From contig NZ_CP011479.1 of the NCBI RefSeq assembly GCF_001011155.1, positions 1,878,501-1,942,500 on the forward strand: a DNA stretch of 64,000 nt. The letters are read 5' to 3'. How positions within the stretch are numbered: the first letter of the stretch is position 1; each line of letters opens with the position of its first letter. The position numbers and the translations under genes are program-made. Shown here one piece after another: positions 28,475 through 37,399 of this stretch. Origin of the DNA: Hoeflea sp. IMCC20628. Its GTDB lineage: Bacteria > Pseudomonadota > Alphaproteobacteria > Rhizobiales > Rhizobiaceae. The notes below the pieces were generated by a model. That model worked only from the letters and a program-made list of their open reading frames with translations. It ran no database searches and was not told the DNA's origin.

Positions 28475-30490
28475 CTATTTAAAGGACCACTGGTCCGCAC
28501 GGTATGGGTAGTCGTAGCCATAATTGAAGTGGCTGACGTTCCACGCCTCGGGAATGTTGGTCAGTTTGTTTGACACAACAAGCGGCCGGGGAAGGGCGCC
28601 CATGGTTCCGATGATCACCATGTTCTCAAGGTTGATCTTGACCATTTCAGTGCCGATTTCCAGGTAACGGTCGCTGCCAGGAAGAACGGTCTTCCATACG
28701 TCGGCCAGTTCGAAAAGACGCTTGGCCCATGCTGGCGGCTCTTCGCCCGATGCGCCGTCTGTGGCAACCCAATCCCGCCAAGGAACACCAACCAACGGTC
28801 CAATGTCGCTGTAGGGCGGGATGTAGACGTCGATCTGACTGATCATCGTCGGCTCGTATGGGACGTCCCATTCCATGTTGATGTCGGAGGTGCTCGCAGT
28901 GGCTTTCTCGCGCATCAACTGGGTGGTGACTTCCTTGACGGTGACATTGATGCCGACCTTTTTCCAATAGTCAGATACAAGGGTCGCAAACTCGGAAGAG
29001 TTGTGCTGCGCCGTGTATTCCCACAGCAGGGTGAAAGGCTTGCCGTCGGGTCCGGTTCGGATGCCATCAGTCCCCATTTCCATGCCCATTTCATCAAGCA
29101 GGGCACCAGCAGCAGCAGGGTCGTGTTCGATCAGATAGTTGCGATCTTCATCGGTGACGAATGGCACACCGATTGGCACTGCCTGTTCCGGCTTGCCGAG
29201 GCCAAACCATAGGACTTCATTGAGTTCATTGCGGTCGATCGCCAAGGACATGGCTTTGCGGAAGCGCACGTCGCTGTAAACCGCCCGAAGGCTTGGATCC
29301 ATGATCGTCTGATTGAAAACGATATAGGGTCCGTAGGCTCCGGATGGACGATGAACTACATAGTCGCCCTTGGCTTCGCCTTCCTTGATGACAGGAAAGT
29401 TGCCCAGCGACAGCGTCTGGGTCTTGACGTCGACTTCACCGTTCAGTGTGGAAAGAATGAACAGTTCCTGGTCGAGGAAACGCTCATGCTGGCGGTCGAT
29501 GTAGGGCAGTTGCTGACCGGATGAATCAACCTTGAAATAATACGGATTGGCAACGTACTGACGACGCTGCGTATCGGTTTCAAGCTCGATGACGTGGCTT
29601 TCCAGTGTGGGACGCGTCAGGGCATGCGCCGTGATGTTTTCTGCGTCCTTCCACTTGTGCCAGATCAGGCCAAACTGCTGAACCCAGCCTTCTGCGCCTG
29701 CTGCCTTGGCTTCTTCATCAGCCTTGGGATTATATTTGAGCAGATAGGGCATATAGTGGTGTTTTGGCGCATAGGCGGCAAAGTAGGAGCCACCTGTCGC
29801 CAGGAAGTGCAGCAGACCCGGATAGGGCGCCGCGAAATCGAAGCGGAATGTCTCGGTGTCGACTTTTGTCACTTCAACCGGCTCACCACCGACCATCCAG
29901 ACAGACGGAACGGTGGGGTGAAGGTCTTTGTTCTTGATGATGTCGTCGATATAGAAAACGACATCGTCAGCGGTAAACGGGGTTCCGTCAGACCATTTGT
30001 GTCCCTTGCGCAAGGAGATGGTGATGGAACTGAAATCATCGTTCCATTCCCATGACTTGGCGACATTTGGAACGATTGTCTGGAGATCGTCGCTGATCCG
30101 CACCAGATTGACCTGGCGCCAGCTCAGAATTTCCGATGTTCCGGACTCCAGAGCCTTGGACAAGCCACGCAGCATACCGCCATATTTACCGCATTCATTG
30201 TACGGCAAATACACCAGTGCGTCTTCTGGAACGCGCTTGTCCACGGACGGAAGCGCGCCGGATTTGACCTGGTCGGCGAAGAGCGGATTGTCCGTAAGAA
30301 CAAGCTTGTCGCCGGTCTGCCTTTGATAGTCAGACAGATCGAGCTGTTCGGGGTACACGGTTGTTATGCCCTGGGGATCGGCAACTGTCGGACACTCGCC
30401 GGCACTTGCTCCCCCTGTGGAAACCAGCAAAGCGGCCCCAAGTGCTAGAGCAGACAAAGCGCTGCTCGCTGACATTTTCTTATCTATCAT
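28475..30490 (-). CDS. ABC importer solute-binding protein, family 5
   Basis: The 671-residue periplasmic protein has a signal peptide (SALSALALGAALLVSTGGASA, cleaved before GECPT). Its mature sequence is that of family 5 extracellular solute-binding proteins: LRKGHKWSDGTPFTADDVVFYIDD, RFRKAMSLAIDRNELNEVLWFG and DYWKKVGINVTVKEV. At about 650 mature residues it belongs to the larger forms. Family 5 proteins bind peptides, but also opines, sugars, nickel and other solutes, so the ligand here is open. ATG 30490 has AAGGAT upstream. It is first in the operon. Confidence 0.93.
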   Translation of the reverse strand: MIDKKMSASSALSALALGAALLVSTGGASAGECPTVADPQGITTVYPEQLDLSDYQRQTGDKLVLTDNPLFADQVKSGALPSVDKRVPEDALVYLPYNECGKYGGMLRGLSKALESGTSEILSWRQVNLVRISDDLQTIVPNVAKSWEWNDDFSSITISLRKGHKWSDGTPFTADDVVFYIDDIIKNKDLHPTVPSVWMVGGEPVEVTKVDTETFRFDFAAPYPGLLHFLATGGSYFAAYAPKHHYMPYLLKYNPKADEEAKAAGAEGWVQQFGLIWHKWKDAENITAHALTRPTLESHVIELETDTQRRQYVANPYYFKVDSSGQQLPYIDRQHERFLDQELFILSTLNGEVDVKTQTLSLGNFPVIKEGEAKGDYVVHRPSGAYGPYIVFNQTIMDPSLRAVYSDVRFRKAMSLAIDRNELNEVLWFGLGKPEQAVPIGVPFVTDEDRNYLIEHDPAAAGALLDEMGMEMGTDGIRTGPDGKPFTLLWEYTAQHNSSEFATLVSDYWKKVGINVTVKEVTTQLMREKATASTSDINMEWDVPYEPTMISQIDVYIPPYSDIGPLVGVPWRDWVATDGASGEEPPAWAKRLFELADVWKTVLPGSDRYLEIGTEMVKINLENMVIIGTMGALPRPLVVSNKLTNIPEAWNVSHFNYGYDYPYRADQWSFK

Positions 30491-30769
30491 ACGGATAATC
30501 CTTCCCAAGAAAGTTGAAATTTTTTGCTAAGTATATGTGATATAAAGATAAATTAGGCACACTAGGGCAACTTGCCAGCACGCTAACATGTTCCTTAATG
30601 ATCGTCTATGACGGTTTTATAATATATTTATGACGTTTAGTGATTTTTATTGATTGCAAGCATTGACACAATGCAACTATTGACGATTATCCTGGCTGTG
30701 AATTATGACCATGCGTGCCACGGCATTCGTGATGTTTTGCTTTCTGTTCCGCGTGGAGTGAGGACATCA
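30491..30769. promoter_or_regulatory. Divergent promoter region of the transporter and DeoR operons
   Basis: These 279 bp separate two divergent operons and are AT-rich (for example TAATATATTTATGACG and the TATATGTGATATAAAG stretch). Both promoters and the operators of the DeoR protein are expected here. I could not identify a convincing repeated operator by eye. Confidence 0.5.
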
Positions 30770-31561
30770 ATGAGGTCGCGAGAACGAAACCCGATCACCA
30801 GACGGCATGCGCTTCGAAAAGAGATTGCCCTGCGCGGAGCTGTGTCTGTCGCTGAATTGTCCAGCCTGCTCAATGCCTCTCCGGCGACGATCCGCAGGGA
30901 TTTGAAGGCGCTGGATGAGGAAGGCGTGCTCAGCAAAGGATATGGCGGCGCATCGATCAGGCCGCTTCGGCCCGCTGAAGAGGCTCTTGCAGTCCGCCAG
31001 CGCAAATTCGTCTCGGAAAAGCAGGCGATAGCCAAAGCTGCCGTCGGGCTGATCAAATCAGGAGATACGGTCTTTCTGAATGATGGCTCGACCATACTGG
31101 AACTGGCGCGCGAAATCGCCTTGACCGATCTTGAAATCTTTATCGCGACTCCGGCCGTCAATATCGCCGAAATACTCGCCAAGAATTCCAACATTACCGT
31201 GTGTCTGCTGGGAGGGTTGCTGCGCCAGACGTCTCTGGCAACAGGCGGTCATTTCGCCATTTCGATCGTCAATCAGATCAATGCGGATCTGGCATTTTTA
31301 TCCTGTGATGCATTCAGTCTCACCGATGGAATGTGTTTCACGCACCCGGATGACGCCGCGGTCGCCGCCAGAATGTCGGTCAAGGCTACCCGGACAATCG
31401 GATTGGTTCATATCGCCAAAATCGATTGGAAAGCGCGCATTTCCAGTGTGCCGGTTGATGCGATCGACACCCTCATCACCGAAGCACAGCACCCGGAACT
31501 GGAAAGCAGGCTTTTGCAGGCAAATGTCGAAATGATCGTCGCAGGTTTCAAGGCGGAATGA
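30770..31561 (+). CDS. DeoR-family transcriptional regulator
   Basis: The 263-residue protein has the DeoR helix-turn-helix (VSVAELSSLLNASPATIRRDLKALDEEGVLSKGYGGA, residues 23-60). A C-terminal DeoRC effector domain follows, with TVFLNDGSTILELAREI, LLGGLLRQTSLATGG and DLAFLSCDAF. Regulators of this family commonly sense sugar or polyol phosphates, and GlpR is one. ATG 30770 is preceded by AGTGAGG. It heads the operon with the two flavoproteins and the kinase, and is divergent from the transporter, so it probably controls both. Confidence 0.9.
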   Translation: MRSRERNPITRRHALRKEIALRGAVSVAELSSLLNASPATIRRDLKALDEEGVLSKGYGGASIRPLRPAEEALAVRQRKFVSEKQAIAKAAVGLIKSGDTVFLNDGSTILELAREIALTDLEIFIATPAVNIAEILAKNSNITVCLLGGLLRQTSLATGGHFAISIVNQINADLAFLSCDAFSLTDGMCFTHPDDAAVAARMSVKATRTIGLVHIAKIDWKARISSVPVDAIDTLITEAQHPELESRLLQANVEMIVAGFKAE

Positions 31562-31618
31562 CGGCTCGATCCGGACTTCAACAGACAGATGTGACGCCTT
31601 ATTGTGAACCGAGATGAC

Positions 31619-33031
31619 ATGAACCCCCAGAAATCGATACCAATGCCAAACGAGATCCACGACGTCATTGTCATCGGCGCAGGCGTTGTCGGATGCGCCA
31701 TGGCGCGGCGTTTTGCGCTGGAGGGTGCAAAGGTTGTCGTTGTCGAAAAAGCCGGCGACATTCTTGATGGCGCCAGCAAGGGCAACAGCGCCATTCTGCA
31801 TACCGGATTTGACGAGGTCACTGGCAGCATCGAGCATCAATGTGTCACGGCCGGCTATCAGGAATTCATGGACATCCATGAAAAACTGAACCTGCCGGTT
31901 CTCAAGACCGGCGCCCTGGTCATTGCCTGGTCATCAGAACAAGCCGATCGCCTTGAGGGGCTCCAGGACAAATCAATCGCAAATGGCGTGACCAGCGTAA
32001 AACGTCTCACTTCGAAGCAGATTTCCGAACGAGAGCCGCATCTGTCGGAGGCCCAGTCAGGCGGCATTCAAATTCCGACGGAGTATGTCATTGATCCCTG
32101 GACAACGCCTTACAGCTATTTGCTGCAAGCCATGGCCCATGGCGCAAAGCTTTCCCGGAATACAGAGGTGCTCGCAGGAGAATTTGACGGAGACCACTGG
32201 CGGCTTGAAACGTCAGCCGGGCCACTGATCGCCGTGACCGTTATCAATTGCGCCGGATTGTACGGGGACCGGATTGACGCCGCCCTGATCCAGAAGTCGG
32301 ATTTCGACATTCGCCCGCGGAAGGGACAATTTCTGGTTTACGACAAGGCGGCAAGCAAGCTTGTCAATTCGATCATCCTGCCGGTCCCGACGAAGACCAC
32401 CAAGGGTGTTGTCGTCTGCAGAACCGTTTTTGGCAATCTGCTGGTTGGGCCGACTGCTGACGAACAGGAAAGCCGAGATGACACGTCGGTCGACACGGCG
32501 TCGCTGAATTTCCTTCGCAAGACCGGCGAGGGAATCGTCCCGGCTCTCGCCAATTATGCAGTGACAGCGACATATGCGGGCATTCGCCCGGCGACCCAGA
32601 ACCAGGACTACTGCATCAGGCCGTATCCGGACAAAAACTACATCAGCGTCGGTGGCATTCGCTCCACCGGCCTAAGCGGAGCGCTCGGCATCGCAACATA
32701 CGTCTTCAAACACTATGCCGGCATGGGCAACAGCCATATGCCGGTTGAAAATCCCGCGTGGCCAGCCCCGATACAAATTTCAGAGCAGTCCGATCGAGAC
32801 TGGGCAAAGCCGGGCAATGGCGGCATCATCTGCCATTGTGAACTTGTCACTAGGCGCGAAGTCGAAGCGGCGTTGTCAGGCCCCTTGGCCGCATCCTGTT
32901 TGGCAGCGCTCAAACGCAGAACACGCGTTACCATGGGGCGGTGCCAGGGGTTTTACTGCAGCGGACATCTCAGCAAGATCACAGCTGGACACTTTGACCA
33001 GCCCATCGGGGTGCAAGATGATGCAGAATAG
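31619..33031 (+). CDS. FAD oxidoreductase, GlpA/LhgO-like with BFD [2Fe-2S] domain
   Basis: The protein of about 470 residues has an N-terminal FAD site (DVIVIGAGVVGCAMARRFALEGAKVVVVEK) and GASKGNSAILHTGFD, as in glycerol-3-phosphate dehydrogenases of the GlpA/COG0579 type. A C-terminal BFD-like iron-sulfur region has ICHCE and then MGRCQGFYCSGH, with four Cys. It probably oxidises a glycerol-phosphate-like alpha-hydroxy compound. ATG 31619 is the likely start; ATG 31643 is possible. Its 3' end overlaps the next flavoprotein gene by 14 bp. Confidence 0.82.
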   Translation: MNPQKSIPMPNEIHDVIVIGAGVVGCAMARRFALEGAKVVVVEKAGDILDGASKGNSAILHTGFDEVTGSIEHQCVTAGYQEFMDIHEKLNLPVLKTGALVIAWSSEQADRLEGLQDKSIANGVTSVKRLTSKQISEREPHLSEAQSGGIQIPTEYVIDPWTTPYSYLLQAMAHGAKLSRNTEVLAGEFDGDHWRLETSAGPLIAVTVINCAGLYGDRIDAALIQKSDFDIRPRKGQFLVYDKAASKLVNSIILPVPTKTTKGVVVCRTVFGNLLVGPTADEQESRDDTSVDTASLNFLRKTGEGIVPALANYAVTATYAGIRPATQNQDYCIRPYPDKNYISVGGIRSTGLSGALGIATYVFKHYAGMGNSHMPVENPAWPAPIQISEQSDRDWAKPGNGGIICHCELVTRREVEAALSGPLAASCLAALKRRTRVTMGRCQGFYCSGHLSKITAGHFDQPIGVQDDAE

Positions 33032-34265
33032 CTCTCTGCCCAAGACCTGCGACGTCGTGATTGTCGGCGCCGGGCCCTCGGGCCTTGCCGCGGCTACCGA
33101 GCTCAAGTCGCTTGGCGTTGCGTCAGTCGTTGTGATCGAACGCGAATCCCAGGCAGGCGGTGTCCCGAGGCACTGCGGGCATCCGCCTTACGGTCTGCGG
33201 GAATTCAAGCGGCTTATGACAGGGCCGGTTTACGCTGCTGCCTTGGCAGAACGGGCGCAAGGCTGCGGCGTCGAAATCCATACCGATACGACTGTGGTCA
33301 AAATCCATGAGGGCGGACGGCTGACCCTGTCGACACCTGACGGGATCACCGAGATAACGGCAAGGCGGGTGGTGCTGAGCACCGGCGTCCGGGAAACCCC
33401 GTGCGCGCCGCGCTTTGTATCCGCTCAGCGGCCCCTGGGCATTTCCACCACCGGCGCTCTTCAGGCGATGGTCTATCTCAACGATACGATCCCCTTCAAA
33501 CGCCCGGTCATTGTTGGCAGCGAACTTGTTTCATTTTCCTCTCTGCTGACATGCCGCAAGGCAGACATCAAACCTGTCGCCATGATCGAAGCTGGCAGCC
33601 GGGTGACGGCGCATTCGGTTTTCAGATATGCACCGATGATGTTTGGTGTGCCGTTGCGGTTGAACACAAGCCTTGTGGAAATTCACGGCAAGACCCGCGT
33701 CACTGGTGTGCGGCTGACGACACCGGATGGAACGATTGAGGATTTGGACTGTGACGGCGTGCTGTTTACCGGACAGTTCACACCTGAAGCCAGTCTGATG
33801 CGAATGGGACATCTGGAGATGGATCTGGCCAGCGGCGGGCCGGTTGTTGATCAAAACGGCCAATGTTCCGACCCTTGCTACTTTGCTGTCGGAAATCTGC
33901 TGCATCCGGTTGAAACCGCAGGCTGGTGCTGGAACGAAGGCAAGCAGATGGCAGGCCACATCATCAAGAGCCTGGCGCAGGAGACACAACGCGGCACAGA
34001 TCTCAAAGTGGTCTTGAAAAGCGCCCGGCTGAAATACATCACACCGCAAACTATCACGCCCTTCGCCCAAGATGCCGGCGTTCATCACTTTCAACTGCGC
34101 TTTCGCCAGGCGGCTGAAGGCGAGTTGTCGCTGCGCCATAATGGCAAGACGCTGTGGTCCAGCAAGCGCAGTTTCAGGCCTGAGCGCCGCGTGTTGATAC
34201 CACTGCCAGGTTTGCCAAGCAGCGCTGAACCTGTCGAAGTGCATTTTTCGGAAAAACTTAAATGA
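33018..34265 (+). CDS. FAD/NAD(P)-dependent oxidoreductase, partner of the GlpA-like protein
   Basis: The 415-residue protein begins with an FAD-binding fold (DVVIVGAGPSGLAAATELKSLG, then VVVIERESQAGGVPRHCGH). It continues with RRVVLSTGVRE, a second nucleotide-binding region (RPVIVGSELVSFSS) and YFAVGNLLHPVETAGWCWNEGK, as in NAD(P)H-nitrite-reductase-like or HcnB/OoxA-type subunits. In many bacteria a GlpA-like protein, such a flavoprotein and a small DUF1667 protein are encoded together; no DUF1667 gene is seen here. The last 80 or so residues form a beta-rich extension I do not recognise. It overlaps both neighbours (14 bp and 4 bp). Confidence 0.8.
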   Translation: MMQNSSLPKTCDVVIVGAGPSGLAAATELKSLGVASVVVIERESQAGGVPRHCGHPPYGLREFKRLMTGPVYAAALAERAQGCGVEIHTDTTVVKIHEGGRLTLSTPDGITEITARRVVLSTGVRETPCAPRFVSAQRPLGISTTGALQAMVYLNDTIPFKRPVIVGSELVSFSSLLTCRKADIKPVAMIEAGSRVTAHSVFRYAPMMFGVPLRLNTSLVEIHGKTRVTGVRLTTPDGTIEDLDCDGVLFTGQFTPEASLMRMGHLEMDLASGGPVVDQNGQCSDPCYFAVGNLLHPVETAGWCWNEGKQMAGHIIKSLAQETQRGTDLKVVLKSARLKYITPQTITPFAQDAGVHHFQLRFRQAAEGELSLRHNGKTLWSSKRSFRPERRVLIPLPGLPSSAEPVEVHFSEKLK

Positions 34266-35689
34266 CTGTCCTTGCCATTGATCAGGGAACCACAAGCACC
34301 CGCGGCATGGTGCTTGATGATCGCGGAACCGCGCGAATTGTCAGGGTGATCGAGCACAAGCAATTCTATCCCGAGCCTGGCTGGGTGGAACATGACCCGG
34401 AGGAATTGATCCAAAACATCCGCAGTTGCATTGAAGCCTGCACCGACATCTCTGCAATCGGCATTGCCAATCAGGGCGAAAGCTGTCTGGCCTGGGATGC
34501 AGACACGGGGGAAGCCATTTCGCCGGTTATTGTCTGGCAGGACAATCGCACGCATCTGGCAATTGAAGAGCTGAAGGCCAACGGGGCGCAATCGTTGGTT
34601 CAGGACCGGACCGGATTGCCACTGAGTGCCTATTTCTCGGCCTCCAAACTTGCGTGGATTGTCCAGAATATTCCGCAAGCCAAGGAATTGCTTAAAAAGG
34701 GCCGGCTGCGGCTGGGCACGACAGACGCGTTCTTTCTGGATCGGCTTGGCGGGACGTTCGTTACCGATATAACCACGGCATCGAGAACCTGCTTGATGAA
34801 CCTGGAGACCGGGCAATGGGACCCGGAATTGTGCGCGGTGTTCGGCGTGCCGATACAAGCCCTGCCGCAAATCGTTCCGACAACCGGAGATTTCGGCACG
34901 GTGGAATCCCACGGAAAGAGGATCCCTATTACTGCCAGTATCGTTGATCAGCAGGCCTCGCTCTACGGCCATGGCTGTGCCGAAGGCGGAGATGCCAAAA
35001 TCACATTCGGCACGGGCGCATTTGCGTTGATGGTGACCGGAGATGAATGCCTGCGCGCGCCGGGGCAGGGGCTGTTGCCAACCATTGCCTGGCATCTTGA
35101 TGGCGCGGCTCCGGTCTATGCCTTGGAGGGTGGAGTGCATTGCGCCGGCTCGGCCTTGAACTGGGCAAGGTCCCTCGGGTTGTTCAGTGATTTCTCAGAG
35201 CTGAATCACTTCGATGCGGCGCCAGCAATAACACGCAAGCTGGTCTTTGTTCCGGCATTGACCGGGCTTGCGTGCCCGCATTGGGACACAAGTGCTGCAG
35301 GACTATGGATCGGGCTGTCTCTGGACACAACGCCGCGTGATATGGTTCAGGCGGTGATCGAGGGTATCGCTTTGCGCGTCGCCGAAGTGGTCAGCGCACT
35401 GAATGACTATGCACCAGTCAGCAGCCCCCTGTCGATTGATGGCGGCATGGCGTCTAATCCCTATTTCTGCCAATTTCTGTCGACCGTGTTGCAACGGGAC
35501 GTGCAGGTCCCCGAACTCGGTGAACTGACTGCCTATGGCACCGCGATGCTGGCCAAGGGAGGTCAGCGCGCGGCTTTGAACCAACAGGTGGCGTGCGGTA
35601 AAGACAGCTTCTACCGACCCGCCTTGATTACGGATGACTATCAAGAGAAATTCAGCGATGCCGTCAATCGCTCAAAAGGATGGTCTTAG
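34262..35689 (+). CDS. FGGY-family carbohydrate kinase, glycerol-kinase-like
   Basis: The 475-residue kinase starts MTVLAIDQGTTSTRGMVLDD (phosphate-binding loop), then GWVEHDPEELI, IGIANQGES, SPVIVWQDNRT, AYFSASKLAWI, VDQQASLYGHG and TFGTGAFALM, the order of glycerol kinase. Tyr (AYFS) and Asp (VDQQ) of the glycerol site are kept, but the NQRET motif is changed to NQGES, which removes the Arg that contacts glycerol. A related triol or polyol may therefore be the real substrate. It overlaps the upstream gene by 4 bp (ATGA). A role in feeding the GlpA-like dehydrogenase is inferred. Confidence 0.82.
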   Translation: MTVLAIDQGTTSTRGMVLDDRGTARIVRVIEHKQFYPEPGWVEHDPEELIQNIRSCIEACTDISAIGIANQGESCLAWDADTGEAISPVIVWQDNRTHLAIEELKANGAQSLVQDRTGLPLSAYFSASKLAWIVQNIPQAKELLKKGRLRLGTTDAFFLDRLGGTFVTDITTASRTCLMNLETGQWDPELCAVFGVPIQALPQIVPTTGDFGTVESHGKRIPITASIVDQQASLYGHGCAEGGDAKITFGTGAFALMVTGDECLRAPGQGLLPTIAWHLDGAAPVYALEGGVHCAGSALNWARSLGLFSDFSELNHFDAAPAITRKLVFVPALTGLACPHWDTSAAGLWIGLSLDTTPRDMVQAVIEGIALRVAEVVSALNDYAPVSSPLSIDGGMASNPYFCQFLSTVLQRDVQVPELGELTAYGTAMLAKGGQRAALNQQVACGKDSFYRPALITDDYQEKFSDAVNRSKGWS

Positions 35690-35984
35690 AAATCCGCGCG
35701 GCGCAGAGCGCTGTGTCGGCCCGTCGGCAGCTTAGCAAACCATAGACAAGGTAATCAGATGCTAGCGCATATATAGACACCCGGAAGTTCTGCGGATTTT
35801 TGAAAAGGAAGCGTCCCAAAGGCGGCGCCCTGAAGAGGTGAAAGCTGCTTGACTTTAAACGGACGTCCGGGCATTGCTCTGGCGTTCTCATTTGAAGCCA
35901 CGCCACTGGATTAGCGGGTTTTGACGGGAACGGTCGGGCATGTACACAAGGTATCGGGCAGCAGAAAGCCATTGCTTTGCAAGG

Positions 35985-36036
35985 TGTCGGTGGTTGGGGG
36001 CCAGAGGGTCTCAGGTTGAAACCCTGCCACTCTGAC
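35985..36036 (+). pseudogene. Decayed tRNA-Pro 3' half
   Basis: The stretch GGTTGGGGGCCAGAGGGTCT and what follows mirrors the anticodon, variable and T arms of a proline tRNA (compare 22026-22069). The T loop reads GGTTGAAACCC instead of GGTTCGAATCC, and the 5' half and acceptor stem are not recognisable. It lies in a 438-bp spacer (35690-36127) where I see no protein gene. Confidence 0.55.
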
Positions 36037-36127
36037 TGTTTTCTGTGTCCACCAATTTGGGCGCACCACATCGAGGCGCCGCAATCTGCTTTTTGAAGCA
36101 GAGGTTTGCATGAAAGGGAATTGGGGC

Positions 36128-36433
36128 ATGACTGCGAAAATCTATCGTCCCGCGAAGACGGCCATGCAATCTGGCACAGCCAAGACCCAGGATTGGGTTC
36201 TTGAATTTGAGCCGGAGCAGCCCCGCACGATTGACCCGATCATGGGCTACACCTCCTCAGGCGACATGAAGAGCCAGATTCACATGTCTTTCGAGACTCG
36301 TGAATTGGCCGTGGCCTATGCCACGCGCAACGGCATTCCGTTCCGGGTCATCGAGCCGAAGGAAAGCAAACGCCGGCGGATGGCCTATGCTGACAATTTC
36401 CGCTTTGATCGCCGTATGCCCTGGACACATTGA
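36128..36433 (+). CDS. ETC complex I accessory subunit (NDUFS4/18-kDa-like)
   Basis: The 101-residue protein matches the alphaproteobacterial homologue of the mitochondrial 18-kDa complex I subunit. It has MTAKIYRPAKTAMQSGTAKT, WVLEFEPEQPRTIDPIMGYTSSGDMKSQI and YADNFRFDRRMPWTH. It is a small accessory protein on the peripheral arm of NADH dehydrogenase. ATG 36128 gives the family N-terminus. It sits directly upstream of tRNA-Arg. Confidence 0.92.
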   Translation: MTAKIYRPAKTAMQSGTAKTQDWVLEFEPEQPRTIDPIMGYTSSGDMKSQIHMSFETRELAVAYATRNGIPFRVIEPKESKRRRMAYADNFRFDRRMPWTH

Positions 36434-36467
36434 AATTCCCGTAGTTTTTCTCGGGCACAACGAGACC

Positions 36468-36544
36468 GGCCCCTTAGCTCAGCTGGATAGAGCACCGGCC
36501 TTCTAAGCCGACGGTCGCAGGTTCGAATCCTGCAGGGGTCGCCA
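36468..36544 (+). tRNA. tRNA-Arg (anticodon TCT), integration target
   Basis: The 77-nt gene starts GGCCCCTTAGCTCAGCTGG and ends GGGGTCGCCA. The anticodon loop CTTCTAA has TCT at the centre. The acceptor stem pairs, with one G-U, and the anticodon stem ends in a C-A mismatch. Its 3' 54 bases, plus one following base, are repeated at 51155-51209, so an element has integrated here and left the gene intact. Confidence 0.97.
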
Positions 36545-36545
36545 T
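36491..36545 (+). repeat. attL core repeat
   Basis: This 55-bp sequence, from AGCACCGGCC in the anticodon arm to GCCAT just past the tRNA, is identical to 51155-51209. The bases just outside each repeat differ (G against T on the left, C against T on the right), which defines the limits. Confidence 0.93.
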
Positions 36546-36609
36546 CAACTCTTTGAAAATATTAAAATATTTCAGGCGATGCTTATCGCCGACCTGTCTC
36601 ATTTCGATT

Positions 36610-36628
36610 CGTGTCAGCACCATGTCAG
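36610..36628 (+). promoter_or_regulatory. Putative integrase arm-type site, left end
   Basis: The sequence CGTGTCAGCACCATGTCAG recurs with one change at 51011-51029, inside the right end and in the same orientation. Paired repeats near both ends of a tRNA-integrated element fit integrase arm-binding sites. Confidence 0.5.
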
Positions 36629-36835
36629 AATGCGCGGCTAACTGACTAGGCCGAATAGCACATTGCAAATTTCAGGAATTGAGATCATTCTAGGCGCACT
36701 CGCCGGACCTTGCAGGGTCCAGCGAGCACTTGCCGCCACAAGCCATAGCAGGGCTCATGATGACCGATTCCCCAGATATCACGAATCCGAATTGCGTTGC
36801 TCCGCCTTGGCTTAATTTTTCCATGGGAGAAAGCT

Positions 36836-37039
36836 ATGAATTCGAATTGCAATGAAACCGTCGCGGCTCATATTGAAGCAATGACCGCGTGTGGCGCACC
36901 TTATCAGGTCATGGGTCCGGGGCTTTGCCAGCGGCTAATCGATGTCAATTGGGACGCATATAGGAGAGCAAAAACCAGCGCTGAAACCACCGGAATTACA
37001 ACGCGTGATGTTTTTGTTGCACTCGGCGGTGAAGCATGA
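36836..37039 (+). CDS. Small hypothetical protein, first of a coupled pair
   Basis: The 67-residue protein starts at ATG 36836, with GGGAGAAAGCT upstream. It contains PYQVMGPGLCQRLIDVNWDAYRRAK and ends TRDVFVALGGEA. I recognise no family. It is the first gene inside the left end of the element, and its stop overlaps the next start by 4 bp. Confidence 0.6.
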   Translation: MNSNCNETVAAHIEAMTACGAPYQVMGPGLCQRLIDVNWDAYRRAKTSAETTGITTRDVFVALGGEA

Positions 37040-37386
37040 CCAGCGTTGTATCCTTTGTGCCGTCGCATGGCGGCAAAAGCTACTGGCCGGAATTCGTCCT
37101 ATTCGAAGATAGAAAGCGCCGACAATGGGCTGTGATCGAGCGAGAGCCAGACGGAACCGAAACCGCTTTTCAGGTTTATCGAGGGCGCAAGTCAGAAGCA
37201 GCTTACATGGCAAATATGTATACTCGTCTTGAAGCGATGCGGCAAAAGGATCTCGCTTCTTTAGCGCGTGATCCACTCGGGCAGACACTGCTTGCAATGA
37301 CGCCGGATCAGCGACGAGACCAGATACGGATGCTGACAGCGGTCCAGCGTTTGGTTTCTCCCGATTATTCGGATGAAAGAGCATGA
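37036..37386 (+). CDS. Hypothetical protein, second of a coupled pair
   Basis: The 116-residue protein has a beta-rich first half (YWPEFVLFEDRKRRQWAVIER, ETAFQVYRGRKSEAAYMANMY) and a helical second half (LGQTLLAMTPDQRRDQIRMLTAVQRLV). I recognise no family. The 4-bp ATGA overlap with the preceding gene indicates coupled translation and probably a shared role. Confidence 0.6.
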   Translation: MTSVVSFVPSHGGKSYWPEFVLFEDRKRRQWAVIEREPDGTETAFQVYRGRKSEAAYMANMYTRLEAMRQKDLASLARDPLGQTLLAMTPDQRRDQIRMLTAVQRLVSPDYSDERA

Positions 37387-37399
37387 CGCGGCTCGCCAT

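Noticed and set aside
35664-36071. Minus-strand frame of 135 codons over the decayed tRNA.
   Set aside because: It is Cys/Pro-rich, covers the tRNA remnant and the end of the kinase gene, and shows no pattern.
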